DNA from: Oscillibacter valericigenes Sjm18-20 | GTDB lineage: Bacteria > Bacillota > Clostridia > Oscillospirales > Oscillospiraceae | DNA length: 64,000 nucleotides | Direction of reading: 5' to 3' | NCBI GenBank assembly: GCA_000283575.1 | Contig: AP012044.1 | Location: 806,001 to 870,000, forward strand | Shown: positions 1-9,009 of the stretch, piece after piece | Position numbering within the stretch: position 1 is the stretch's first letter | How the letters are laid out: the number at the start of each line of letters is the position of its first letter | Translations under genes and position numbers: made by a program | Notes under the pieces: generated by a model | What the model was told of the DNA's origin: nothing | Databases searched by the model: none | Seen by the model: the letters and a program-made list of their open reading frames with translations, nothing else

Positions 1-2
1 AC

Positions 3-308
3 AGCGACCGCGGAAACCAATTTACCAGCTCCTCATTTCAAAAGGTGCTGGCGCAATACGGCGCGGTTCAAAGCATGAGCGGTACGGGACACTGCTACGA
101 CAACGCCAGGATGGAGAGCTTTTTTGCTACGCTGAAGAAAGAAAAACTCTATCGAATCCGGACGGAGCAGATGCCCATGGCACAGGTTAAGAGCATCGTG
201 TTCCGGTACATCATGACCTACTATAACCGCCGGCGAATCTACACTGCCAACCCCGGCGGCCTGCCGCCGGCCATGTATCGCCAGGCCGCCAGAGGCCTGG
301 CCGCATAA
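3..308 (+). CDS. IS3-family transposase OrfB, C-terminal part
   Basis: The reading frame is open from the window edge, so the gene begins outside the window and only about 100 C-terminal codons are seen. It shows the IS3/IS150-type integrase core: an SDRGNQF motif holding the second catalytic Asp, then the SGTGHCYDNARMESFF segment with the final Glu, and a YNRRRIY tail typical of OrfB. The protein would catalyse the DDE strand-transfer chemistry of the element together with OrfA. The element's right terminal inverted repeat follows at about 401-427. Two further copies of the same element, both damaged, occur near 4.4 and 10.0 kb. Confidence 0.9.
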   Translation, partial: SDRGNQFTSSSFQKVLAQYGAVQSMSGTGHCYDNARMESFFATLKKEKLYRIRTEQMPMAQVKSIVFRYIMTYYNRRRIYTANPGGLPPAMYRQAARGLAA

Positions 309-400
309 GCCGCAGATTTCGGGTGTTCACATTCTGCACGGTTCTTGACTGCTCCAAATCCTGCTGATAAGACTCAAGCAAAGTTATGAAGAATATGCTG

Positions 401-427
401 CCCTCTGCACTTCTATGATATCTCACC
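401..427. repeat. Right terminal inverted repeat of the IS3-family element
   Basis: This is the reverse complement of the left ends seen at 4404 and 10024 (core ATCATAGAAGTGCAGAGG), with a few mismatches at the outermost bases. It marks the right end of the IS3 copy whose OrfB enters from the window edge. The repeat overlaps the last codons and stop of the neighbouring LysR gene. Confidence 0.8.
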
Positions 428-1357
428 TTGTAGACATGGTTCTACTTGGAAATAATCCAACGCGAAATTCCAAAAATCCAATGCTACCTCTGACATTGTA
501 AACATTTTCCGGCGCATAAGAACAATTGTTCGCTCGGTATTGTAGTCTTCTATTTTAAACTGCCTTAGATCAGGGAAAAGTCGCTGAGCCATGTCAATAC
601 AGCATTCAGGTACAAGCGCGATTGCTTTTCCCTCTCCAACAGTTCTAATTTTAACAAGAAAATCGTTTGTCTGGTAAGATTCCCTTGGCGAAAAACCTGC
701 AGATTGACAAACTCTATATGTGATATCGGAAAAGAACAAATCTTCTCTCGGAATAGTAACAAAGTGGTCATCTTTCAGTTCGGCAACGCTTAATGAAGTT
801 ATAGTTTCAGGATAAACTCGGTAGCGGGGAGAAATAAGAATATAGAATTGCTCGCGGACTAACGGCTGCGCAATCCATGTGCATTTTTGCTGAAACGCAT
901 CTTGGAATTCATTTTCCGCGCTGAGAACAAAATCAACTTCTTCCGAATAACACTTCGCTTCTGAGCTAAATGGTCCTTGCTCCAAGACAATTAAGGATTC
1001 CGGGTTTAACTCGCGGTATTTCAAAGCGCATTTGGTAATCGTGTCCGCAAAAATATGGCACGCAATATGAACAGTACCCTTCACATCATATCTAGACTGC
1101 TTGACCATCAATATCCCATGATGAAGTTGCAACATCGATTTTTCAGCAGATTCCGCAAATTGCCGTCCTGATTCGTTTAACTTAATGCGATTTCCTTGCC
1201 GATCGAATAGCTTTACACCCAGCTCCTTTTCAAGACTTGCAATGCTTTTACTTAATGCTGGCTGGGAAATACCAAGGAAATCCGCCGTTATAGATACATG
1301 CTCTTGCTTTGCCAATTCCAAAAAATATTCAATTTGTTTCAAATCCAATAAATGCAT
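413..1357 (-). CDS. LysR-family transcriptional regulator
   Basis: The 314-residue protein has a LysR architecture: an N-terminal winged helix (residues about 4-62, with the conserved pattern around ISQPALSKSIASLEKELG) and a C-terminal periplasmic-binding-like effector domain. It is divergent from the permease gene at 1643, the usual layout for a LysR activator of an adjacent catabolic operon. ATG at 1357 sits almost directly against the GGGG of the putative ribosome binding site. TTG three codons later (1348) has better spacing and may be the true start. The last four codons and the stop lie inside the terminal repeat of the IS3 copy, so the natural C-terminus has been replaced. The effector is not predictable. 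Confidence 0.9.
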   Translation of the reverse strand: MHLLDLKQIEYFLELAKQEHVSITADFLGISQPALSKSIASLEKELGVKLFDRQGNRIKLNESGRQFAESAEKSMLQLHHGILMVKQSRYDVKGTVHIACHIFADTITKCALKYRELNPESLIVLEQGPFSSEAKCYSEEVDFVLSAENEFQDAFQQKCTWIAQPLVREQFYILISPRYRVYPETITSLSVAELKDDHFVTIPREDLFFSDITYRVCQSAGFSPRESYQTNDFLVKIRTVGEGKAIALVPECCIDMAQRLFPDLRQFKIEDYNTERTIVLMRRKMFTMSEVALDFWNFALDYFQVEPCLQGEIS

Positions 1358-1372
1358 CCCCTTTGACTGAGT

Positions 1373-1393
1373 ATACTCATTTAATCATAGTAT
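1373..1393. promoter_or_regulatory. Candidate LysR operator (ATACT-N11-AGTAT)
   Basis: An interrupted palindrome with arms ATACT and AGTAT separated by exactly 11 bases lies just upstream of the LysR start. It fits the T-N11-A consensus of LysR-type recognition sites and overlaps a GAGTATACTC palindrome. Autoregulation and control of the divergent operon from here are inferred. Confidence 0.6.
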
Positions 1394-1642
1394 CATGAAT
1401 TTAAGACAATTGCTATATTTTCTTATAAAAGCTAATATGATTTTGTTAAATGCGTCAATTCTCTGCTTGCGCGCGGTGGAGGAAAGTTGACCTATGACCG
1501 CAGTCGGGAAATCATTTTAAATAAAGAGATGGAATTCATTACCTCGGAAGCTTTCTCCAAAGTTTGTATACACTTTGGAAAAATTAGAATTGCCGCTTGA
1601 TGTGATTTTGCTTGACGAAATACAGCCAAAAGAGGGGATATT
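1394..1642. other. Divergent intergenic region with a possible gene remnant
   Basis: The region between the LysR and permease genes is AT-rich at first and should hold both promoters. From about 1476 to 1600 on the plus strand there is an open stretch of about 40 codons (with LTYDRSREIILNKEMEF) without a convincing start. It may be the tail of a lost gene. I recognise no family. Confidence 0.3.
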
Positions 1643-2914
1643 ATGGAGCCAATTGTCTTAGTTTTAATTGCCTTCGCATTTGTTGCCGTTTTCCTTTGCT
1701 GGGGAATCATTCCTTCCGGCCTAACCTGCTTTATCGCTGTTTCTTTCCTATGGTTTACCGGAGTACTTACGATCCAAGACGCTTTTGGGAATTTTATCAG
1801 TGGATCCATTATTACAATGATTAGTATGATGGTTGTATCCGCAGGACTCCTAAAGACTAATCTTCTTAATCATATTGTTAATATTACAACAAAAACAAAA
1901 GGAAACAATATCCGTTTTCTATTACTAATTTCCATGGTAATTCCTTTTCTGCTTTGCCAGTTCACAGGTGGTGTTACCGCGCTAATTACCGTTATTCCTT
2001 TGCTTTTGGCTTTGGCCGATGCTTCAAATATCTCTCATACCACCTTGATCTTGCCCGCCTCTGTCGGCGCACAGTTGGGCATTGGACTTTTCCCCGTGGG
2101 GCTAAGTGCCTCTATGTTTTTACTGAAAAACCAAATACTTTCTAACTGCGGTACAACTGCGCAATACGGGTTTTGGGATTTGTGTATGGCCCGTCTGCCT
2201 GGAGCCATTGCCTCTATGCTCTTTATCTTGTTGGTGGGTTACAAATTTCTCCCCCACCGCGCAGTCACCCTAAATGCAGATCAAAAGGGTAAGTTAAAAG
2301 AAACCACGCTTTCTCCCGCCAAGGAAAAACTGGCCTACGCCATTTTTATTATCACCATGCTAGGCATGATTGTGAAAGATCTTCTTCCAATTGATTTGTA
2401 TCAAATTGCTGTACTCGGCGCAATTATTATGATACTTTCCGGCGTTTTGAACGAGCGGGAAGCGTTGACCAGCATACACTGGCCGACGATATTCATGGTG
2501 GCTTCCATGCTCGGTGTTGTCACCGCCCTGACCAATAGCGGCGTGGGTGATCTTTTGGCCGGCTTCATGAGCGGTTTTATTAACAGCAAAATGGGCATTA
2601 TTGCAATCTGTGCCATTTGCTTTATTTTCTGTGTCGTACTTACACAATTCATGGATAATACCACACTTATCAATGTTTTGACTCCGGTGGTTGTAATTGC
2701 CTGCATGAAGGCCAATATCAGCCCGTTGGCTGCTTGCGCGGCTATTGAAGTGTCGTCGATTACTTCTATCATGACACCGATGGCATCACCGAGTACGGCA
2801 ATGGCATACAGTATGGGTGGTTATACAATTAAGGAAATGGCAAAATTCTGCATACCAATCATTCTTGTTCAAACAATCGTTTCGATAATTTGGCTGCCAA
2901 TTTACTTTGGCTGA
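1643..2914 (+). CDS. SLC13/DASS-type anion permease
   Basis: The 423-residue integral membrane protein has about eleven hydrophobic segments in two similar halves. Each half carries a re-entrant-like polar loop (FTGGVTALITVIPLL near residue 105 and FMDNTTLINVLTPVVV near 335), the layout of the DASS/CitM ion transporter superfamily that takes up di- and tricarboxylates or related organic anions. The start is supported by GAGGGG 7 bases upstream. It is the first gene after the LysR divergent promoter and is followed 37 bases later by the hydrolase gene, so both probably form one operon. The substrate is likely the organic anion processed by the downstream enzymes. The exact substrate is not readable from sequence. 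Confidence 0.8.
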   Translation: MEPIVLVLIAFAFVAVFLCWGIIPSGLTCFIAVSFLWFTGVLTIQDAFGNFISGSIITMISMMVVSAGLLKTNLLNHIVNITTKTKGNNIRFLLLISMVIPFLLCQFTGGVTALITVIPLLLALADASNISHTTLILPASVGAQLGIGLFPVGLSASMFLLKNQILSNCGTTAQYGFWDLCMARLPGAIASMLFILLVGYKFLPHRAVTLNADQKGKLKETTLSPAKEKLAYAIFIITMLGMIVKDLLPIDLYQIAVLGAIIMILSGVLNEREALTSIHWPTIFMVASMLGVVTALTNSGVGDLLAGFMSGFINSKMGIIAICAICFIFCVVLTQFMDNTTLINVLTPVVVIACMKANISPLAACAAIEVSSITSIMTPMASPSTAMAYSMGGYTIKEMAKFCIPIILVQTIVSIIWLPIYFG

Positions 2915-2951
2915 ATTCAGCACATTCAAATTTTGAGGAGCTATATGACAA

Positions 2952-3830
2952 ATGAACTTAGACTTTGAGACCAACTATAATATATATATGGAGCACCAAA
3001 GAAAGTTAACAGAAGGTAATCCATATGCGGATTTTGCGATTCACCCCGGTAAATACTATGAACATCCATTTCGTATTTTTGGGAATCTGTGGTATGTGGG
3101 AAACAAAACGGTTTGTTGCCATTTGCTCGACACCGGCGATGGGCTGCTTCTGTTTGACTCTGCTGCATACGAACAGGCGCCGCTTCTGATTCAGGCAATC
3201 TGGGAGGCAGGCTTTAATCCTGCCGACGTTAGGTGGATGATTCATGCCCATGCACATGTTGATCATATTGGCGGTGCCATGCTATTTAGCGATATGTTTG
3301 GCACCAAACAGTATCTCGGTGCACCTGATGCCAAAATGATGCGGGAGCACCCTGGAAAGACGTTCATTTATGATAGCCACTTTGACTTCACTCAACCCTA
3401 TCATGTGGACGTAGAAATCAACGACGGAGATGCGCTGACCTTTGGTAATACCACAATACATTTTGTGTTGGTACCTGGGCATACCGAAGGATGTCTGTGC
3501 AGTTTCTTCGATGTAACGGACGGAACCCAGACTAAGCGCGTGGGATATTTCGGAGGGTATGGTTTTATTACACTTGATAAAGATTATCTGACCTATTGCG
3601 GTGACTCGGAATTGAAGATGCGGCAAACCTTTATGTCATCGCTGAAAAAAGTGCGAAATGAGCCTGTGGACATTCTGATTGGAAATCACCCAATAGATAA
3701 TGATACCTTGGGTAAGCACGCCTATATGCAAGAGCATCCGGGCGAAAATCCCTTTATTGATTCAACAGCGTTTCAAAGGAAAATGGACGATGTGGCCAAA
3801 CGGCTTCAAAAGCTACTGGACGAAAATTAA
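2952..3830 (+). CDS. Metallo-beta-lactamase-fold hydrolase
   Basis: The 292-residue cytoplasmic protein has the zinc-ligand motif HAHAHVDH (residues about 97-104), a second ligand in PGHTEG (about 175) and a third in GNHPIDND (about 244). The spacing resembles subclass B3-like and glyoxalase-II-like members of the superfamily. No signal peptide is visible, so an antibiotic-resistance role is unlikely and a hydrolase of an ester, thioester or lactone intermediate is more plausible. It lies directly downstream of the permease and probably shares its transcript. GAGGAG precedes the start. The original downstream partner was probably the enoate reductase at 6835 before the intron and IS sequences came between them. 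Confidence 0.85.
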   Translation: MNLDFETNYNIYMEHQRKLTEGNPYADFAIHPGKYYEHPFRIFGNLWYVGNKTVCCHLLDTGDGLLLFDSAAYEQAPLLIQAIWEAGFNPADVRWMIHAHAHVDHIGGAMLFSDMFGTKQYLGAPDAKMMREHPGKTFIYDSHFDFTQPYHVDVEINDGDALTFGNTTIHFVLVPGHTEGCLCSFFDVTDGTQTKRVGYFGGYGFITLDKDYLTYCGDSELKMRQTFMSSLKKVRNEPVDILIGNHPIDNDTLGKHAYMQEHPGENPFIDSTAFQRKMDDVAKRLQKLLDEN

Positions 3831-3889
3831 TGCTGTCAGGCTCACTGTAAGTTTATGCCAACCGCTGAGAATGCCAATTCAATAATAGG

Positions 3890-4403
3890 GTGCTTTGTCA
3901 AATATCTGACGGGGAGCGTTCAGGCAACGACATACGCAATCTGCGCCGAATTCTGTGGTGCAGATTGCGTATGTGATCTCATAGCATAGTGGGGAGACCT
4001 GCTGCAAGGGAAAAACGACGGGAAGCCGCAAGGTTTTCTAACTAATATTTCGAGGAGTGGAGTGATGGAGTAACGTCCCGAAACGCTCCCCCTGAGACTG
4101 CGTTGGAAGAAACCGTGGACAAACGCGGGGACTGACACAGCACGCCGAAGTCGGCTGAACACACTCGCTGTATCGACAGTACCAGCAACACATCGTTACG
4201 GCAAAAACGAACCAGAGGTGGTCGTGAGTGATAGGCCGGGGGTCTACAAGATATCTATGGCGAGAATGTGCAGGATTGCACTGACGAACATCCGAGTGTA
4301 CGGGGCTAAAAGAGTGAACGGCTAACAGCCGTTGCCGTCGGATGGCGGCGTGTGTGAGGATTAGTAAAATTACAAGGTTATGAAACTCCTTAATCTGTTA
4401 CAG
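3890..4403 (+). ncRNA. Group II intron ribozyme, 5' half (domains I-III)
   Basis: No protein is encoded here. The stretch reads like the 5' part of a group II intron: many short stems and purine-rich joins such as GGAAGAAACCG, GGCTAAAAGAGTGAAC and GGCCGGGGGTCTAC. It is positioned about 500 bases ahead of a reverse transcriptase gene, as expected for domains I-III before a domain IV open reading frame. A strong 14-bp stem (CATACGCAATCTGC and its complement) sits at about 3930-3972. The exact 5' splice site is not resolved, because a GTGYG start is not unambiguous. The RNA is interrupted at 4404 by an IS3-family end. Confidence 0.55.
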
Positions 4404-4860
4404 TGGAGGGATATCATAGAAGTGCAGAGGGCAAACACCCCAAAAGAAATAGGATCAAAGAAAGAATAAGGTGGTGTTTGCAATGCGCAAATATGATAAG
4501 GAGTTCAAAGAAGAAGCGGTCAAGCTGTCCGATGAAATCGGCGTGAAGCAGGCGGCGGCACAGCTGGGCATTCCGTACTACTCTCTGGCGGAGTGGCGGC
4601 AAAAGCGAAAGGCCTTCGGAGATCACGCCTTCGTCGGCAGCGGTATTCGCCGCGATGCGCCGCTTTCCGAGAACCAACGCCGGCTGATGAAGGAAATCAC
4701 GGAACTGCAGAAAGCCAATGAGATTCTCAAGGATGCGCTGGGTTTTTTCGCCAAAGACCGGAAACGGTAAAGCCGGAGCAGCGTGCGTCGGGCCATGAAG
4801 CGTGGAGGTCTGCTCCATCGCTCTCCCCGTCACCCCGGGAATCTGACAAGAGCAGACTTG
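4404..4860 (+). mobile_element. Deleted IS3-family copy inside the group II intron
   Basis: The left terminal repeat (4404 onwards, core TATCATAGAAGTGCAGAGG) and orfA match the copy at 10024 almost base for base. Identity breaks at about 4782. The following bases encode a fragment typical of mid-OrfB (AMKRGGLLHRSPRHPGNL), so the first part of orfB is missing, and its 3' part and the right end are missing too. The element therefore carries an internal deletion and is fused to the intron reverse transcriptase coding sequence near 4850-4886. It cannot transpose alone. Confidence 0.75.
4483..4770 (+). CDS. IS3-family transposase OrfA
   Basis: The 95-residue protein starts at MRKYDKEFKEEAVKLSDE and carries the HTH_Tnp_1 helix-turn-helix (residues about 10-40) followed by a leucine-zipper-like coiled coil (RRLMKEITELQKANEILKDA) and the FFAKDRKR tail. 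In IS3 elements OrfA binds the terminal repeats and is fused to OrfB by a -1 frameshift. ATG at 4483 is chosen over the upstream GTG because the match to the family begins there and a GGTGG precedes it. The matching orfB is deleted, so this OrfA has no partner from its own copy. Confidence 0.85.
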   Translation: MRKYDKEFKEEAVKLSDEIGVKQAAAQLGIPYYSLAEWRQKRKAFGDHAFVGSGIRRDAPLSENQRRLMKEITELQKANEILKDALGFFAKDRKR

Positions 4861-6591
4861 GCTGCGCAGAAGGCACCGCAATATTAAGAAGAATTCCGGC
4901 AGCAAAACCGCAGGCACAGACGGTAAAACCATTCAGGACTTAGAAAAATGGCAACCGCAGACCGTCATAAATTATGTGAGAAAGCGCCTCCGCTTCTACA
5001 TCCCGCAAACGGTACGGCGAACAGAAATCCCAAAACCAAACGGCAAAATGCGGCCGCTGGGCATTCCCACCATCGGAGACCGGCTGATACAGCAATGTAT
5101 TTTGCAGGTCTTAGAGCCGATATGCGAGGCGAAATTTCATGAAAAGAGCTTTGGCTTTCGTCCCAACAGGAGCACGGAGCACGCCATAGCGCAGGTCTAT
5201 AAATATATGCAGGTCGATAATCTGTCCTATGTTGTAGATATTGACATCAAAGGATTTTTCGACAATGTCAATCAAGGAAAACTGCTTAAGCAGCTGTGGA
5301 CGCTTGGTATTCGCGATAAAAAGCTGCTGTGCATCGTCTCCGCTATGTTAAAGGCGGAGATCAAAGATGTTGGTATCCCTGAAAAGGGCACGCCGCAGGG
5401 CGACATATTAAGTCCATTGCTCTCAAATATTGTGTTGAACGAGCTGGACTGGTGGATTGCCAGCCAATGGGAAGAAATGCCACCCAAGCATATCAAGCCT
5501 TTCATCCGCAAAGACAACGGCAAAGAGGATAAGGGATCAATATTTTTAGCCTACCGGGAACGAAGCAATCTAAAGGAATGCCACCTCGTGCGCTATGCGG
5601 ATGATTTCAAAATCTTTTGCAGAAAACGCAGCGACGCGGACAAGATTTTTGAAGCCACAAAACTGTGGCTATGGGATAGGCTTCACTTGGAAATCAGTGA
5701 GGAAAAATCCAGTGTCACCAACCTGAAACGCCACTATTCCGAATATCTTGGCTTTCAGATACGTCTGCACAAAAAGGGTAAGACCAAGGGTGGAAAGCCC
5801 AGATACACCGTAAAATCTCACATTACCGAAAAAGCGGATAAGCGCATTAAAGACAGTCTGCACAAGCAAATCAGGAGCGTGCAAAAACCCATTGGTAATC
5901 GCAGTGGACACGCTTCGGTCGAGTGCTACAACGCCTATGTCATTGGCGTTCACAATTACTATGAAATAGCGACCTACGTAGCACAGGACTTCTATAAAAT
6001 CAGCCATTCTGCCTACAAGAGCCTAAGAGCACGATTAAAGAAACGCATGAAAAGAAGCGGCCAGTATATCTTGCCATATATCCAAGAAAAGTATGGACAC
6101 AGTCAGCAAATACACTATGTGTATGATACGGCGCTCGCCCCGATTGGTGCAATTAAGCACCGCCCTCCCGGTATGCTGCGGGTGGCGGTCAACAAATATA
6201 CGCACCAGGGCAGAGCTGGTATACACAGTAGATTGGAGACGGTCAACATGGCCGTCCTGACATTTTTAATGCGCAACCCGGTTCGAGATAGAACCATTGA
6301 GTTTAACGACAACCGCCTGTCCCTTTACTGCGGACAGTGCGGAAAATGTGCAATCAGTGGAGAAAATCTTGAAATTGGGCATCTGCACTGCCATCATATT
6401 ATCCCTTTGCAAAAGGCGGTACAAACAAATATGCAAACCTCGTGTTTTTGGCGGATAGGGTACACGTACTCCTACACGCCACGAGAGAAAAAACGCTGAA
6501 CACCCTGCTTGCCGAACTGAATTTGGATAAAAAGCAACTGGCTAAACTCAATAAATTCCTCCGGTTGGCGGAAATCCCCGAAATTATCTAA
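4847..6591 (+). pseudogene. ltrA: Group II intron reverse transcriptase/maturase, N-truncated and frameshifted
   Basis: The intron-encoded protein normally splices the intron and copies it into new sites. Visible parts are reverse transcriptase blocks (GKMRPLGIP, FRPNRST, DIKGFFDNV, GTPQGDILSPLLSN), the catalytic YADD at about 5599, the maturase X region, and an HNH endonuclease with CGQCGKC and HCHHIIPL near 6330-6400. The N-terminus runs into IS3 sequence with an in-frame stop at 4844 and no credible start. At about 6416 a single missing base in CAAAAGGCGG shifts the frame inside the HNH domain. In the next frame the expected tail (NLVFLADRVHVLLHATREK) continues to a stop at 6589-6591. The reverse transcriptase active site is intact, but the protein is probably non-functional. 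Confidence 0.85.
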
Positions 6592-6642
6592 AGGTTTCTT
6601 TTAGTTGTAAGCTGTGTAACTCCAACAAACATTTCCCGATGG

Positions 6643-6726
6643 AATGCCGTGTGATGGGAAACTATCATGCACGGTGTGGGACGGGGGAAAAGATGGAGAT
6701 AACATAAAAATCTTACCTATCGTCAT
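6643..6726 (+). ncRNA. Group II intron domain V/VI, 3' end
   Basis: A hairpin at 6645-6676 (TGCCGTGTGATG, loop GGAAAC, then TATCATGCACGGTG) has the size and the bulged two-part stem of domain V, the catalytic heart of group II ribozymes. It lies about 55 bases after the end of the maturase reading frame. The next 45 bases, ending near CTTACCTATCGTCAT, would be domain VI and the 3' splice site. The exact end is uncertain. Confidence 0.6.
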
Positions 6727-6834
6727 TTCTGTTACTTGAAAATTTACAGATCCTTTATTATGTATGCTGTAAATAAAGTGACACATTTAGGAAAACTTTA
6801 AATTAAACAATATTCAGTTGAAAAGGAGATTATT

Positions 6835-8835
6835 ATGAAATATACCAAACTCTTTACTCCATTTAAAATCGGCAAGGTGGAACTCAAAAACCGTTATGCC
6901 ATGGCGCCGATGGGGCCGTTAGGCTTGGGCGATGCGGAAGGCGGATGGAACCAGCGCGGAATCGACTATTATACCCGTCGGGCGCAGGGCGGTACGGCTC
7001 TGATCATTACTGGGGTCACCTTCAGCGACAACAAGGTGGAAACGCAGTCCATGCCGAACTGCCCCAGTTCCACATATAACCCGGTGCAGTTTATCCGGAC
7101 CAGCCGTGAGATGACCGAGCGGATTCACGCTTACGGCAGCAAAATTTTCCTGATGATGTCCGGCGGCTTTGGGCGTGTGACCATTCCCACTAATCTGGGT
7201 GAGTTTCCGCCCGTAGCGCCGTCCGCGATCCCCCACCGGTGGCTGGACAAGACCTGCCGGCCGCTGGAAGTAGAGGAGATTCACGAAATCGTCAAAAGTT
7301 TCGGAAAGGGTGCGTACAACGCAAAGCGCGCCGGTTTTGACGGGGTTGAGATCCATGCCGTGCATGAAGGCTATCTGATGGACCAGTTTGCGATCTCCTT
7401 CTTCAATCACCGCACAGACGAATACGGCGGGTGCCTTGAAAACCGGCTGCGGTTTGCAAAGGAAGTGCGGGAGGAAATTGCGGCAACCTGCGGATGGGAT
7501 TTCCCGGTGACCATGCGCTATTCACCCAAGTCAATGCTCAAGGACTGGCGTGAGGGTGCTCTTCCTGGCGAAAAATTTGAAGAGAAAGGCCGGGATCTCC
7601 CAGAGGGCATCGAAACAGCCAAACTGCTGGAGCAGTATGGTTATGACGCGCTGGATGTGGATGTGGGCTGCTATGATGCCTGGTGGTGGAACCATCCCCC
7701 CATGTATCAGGAAAAGGGACTGTACCGCGAGTATGGAAAACTGATGAAAAAATCGGTTAACATCCCCATTTTGCTGGCTGGCAGGATGGATGATCCGGAC
7801 ATGGCGGAAGAATGTGTTGCCAACGGAACCTGCGACATTGTCTCTCTCGGACGTCCGCTTCTGGCTGATCCGGATATCGTCAATAAAATCCGAAAGGGCA
7901 AGCGGGCAGACGTCCGTCCCTGTATTTCCTGCCAGGAGGGCTGCATGGGCCGCGTGCAGGAGTATTCCATGATCAACTGCGCGGTGAATCCGCAGTGTGC
8001 AAGAGAGCGGTATTTCGCATACAATCCCATTCTTGGAAAAAAGAGAGTTCTAATTGTCGGCGGTGGTGTGGCCGGATGCGAGGCGGCCAGAGTGCTGGCG
8101 CTGCGGGGACATGAGCCGGTTCTATTTGAGAAGTCAAATCATCTCGGCGGTGCGTTCTATGAGGCCGGTGAGCCCTCGTTCAAGGACGATGACCGCGCTC
8201 TGATTGCATGGTATGCCCACACGCTGGAGCAACTGAAGGTGGAAATTCATCTGCAGACGGAATTGAGCGCGGAAGACATTCACAAGATGGAGTATGATGT
8301 CCTGATTATCTCCACAGGGGCGAAAGCGAAAACCTTTTCTCTGGGGAGCGACTGCAAAGTCATCACGGCTAAAGAGGCGCTGGCGTGCAGTGGCGGAAAT
8401 GTAGGAGACAGGGCTGTGGTGATCGGCGGCGGAATGGTGGGATGTGAGCTTGCCCTGTGGCTGACAAAGGATCTGGGGAAGCAAGTTGTTCTGGTCGAAG
8501 CACTGGACAAGCTGATGGCAGTGAATGCGCCCATCTGTTCCGCAAACAGGGAAATGCTGGAGCGCCTGGTGCCGTTCCATGGGACTCGGGTGTTGTGCCG
8601 GACCGCCGCTGTGAAAACCACGCCAAACGGCCTACTTGTTAAAAACCTAGATACGGAAGAAGAGGAGGAATTGGCTGCCGACACCGTTATTCTTGCTGTT
8701 GGCTTTAACTCTGACCGCAAGCTATTTGACGAGCTGCAGGATGCCGACGAAATCTATGCCATCGGCGATTGCAAGCAGTTCCACAATGTTCACAGCGCCA
8801 TCTGGGACGCCTTCGAGGTGGCCAACCATATTTGA
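6835..8835 (+). CDS. Enoate reductase-like flavoprotein (OYE / Fe-S / FAD)
   Basis: The 666-residue enzyme is of the 2-enoate reductase/2,4-dienoyl-CoA reductase type (FldZ and BaiCD/BaiH family). An N-terminal old-yellow-enzyme TIM barrel (residues about 1-350, starting KYTKLFTPFKIGK) binds FMN. A cysteine cluster C363-x2-C366-x3-C370-x11-C382 binds a 4Fe-4S centre. A C-terminal FAD/NAD(P)H part has two dinucleotide motifs (VGGGVAGCEAA and IGGGMVGCELA) and ends YAIGDCK. Such enzymes reduce the C=C bond of alpha,beta-unsaturated acids or acyl-CoAs, or reductively open steroid and aromatic side chains, using NADH. AAAGGAG precedes the start. Its neighbours suggest a catabolic or fermentative role for an imported organic acid. 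Confidence 0.9.
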   Translation: MKYTKLFTPFKIGKVELKNRYAMAPMGPLGLGDAEGGWNQRGIDYYTRRAQGGTALIITGVTFSDNKVETQSMPNCPSSTYNPVQFIRTSREMTERIHAYGSKIFLMMSGGFGRVTIPTNLGEFPPVAPSAIPHRWLDKTCRPLEVEEIHEIVKSFGKGAYNAKRAGFDGVEIHAVHEGYLMDQFAISFFNHRTDEYGGCLENRLRFAKEVREEIAATCGWDFPVTMRYSPKSMLKDWREGALPGEKFEEKGRDLPEGIETAKLLEQYGYDALDVDVGCYDAWWWNHPPMYQEKGLYREYGKLMKKSVNIPILLAGRMDDPDMAEECVANGTCDIVSLGRPLLADPDIVNKIRKGKRADVRPCISCQEGCMGRVQEYSMINCAVNPQCARERYFAYNPILGKKRVLIVGGGVAGCEAARVLALRGHEPVLFEKSNHLGGAFYEAGEPSFKDDDRALIAWYAHTLEQLKVEIHLQTELSAEDIHKMEYDVLIISTGAKAKTFSLGSDCKVITAKEALACSGGNVGDRAVVIGGGMVGCELALWLTKDLGKQVVLVEALDKLMAVNAPICSANREMLERLVPFHGTRVLCRTAAVKTTPNGLLVKNLDTEEEEELAADTVILAVGFNSDRKLFDELQDADEIYAIGDCKQFHNVHSAIWDAFEVANHI

Positions 8836-9009
8836 GGTGGCAATATGTTTTTTCGTGTACGCCAATTTCCCCTCCCTGCCAGGTACACCATCATGTGCAC
8901 ATTTATTAGACTAAATTAATATGGAAGTGCAGAGTGGAGATAGGTAGTGTTATTGCCAGATTGTAATTTAAAGCAATTAAAATAATATAAGTTTTGGGGA
9001 GGGTCAACT

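Noticed and set aside
2952..3830. Beta-lactam resistance gene
   Set aside because: The protein has the metallo-beta-lactamase fold but no signal peptide and sits in a catabolic operon; resistance is not supported.
8918..8945. Possible extra IS3 terminal repeat (GGAAGTGCAGAG)
   Set aside because: Only a dozen bases match the terminal repeat and the rest differs; probably chance.
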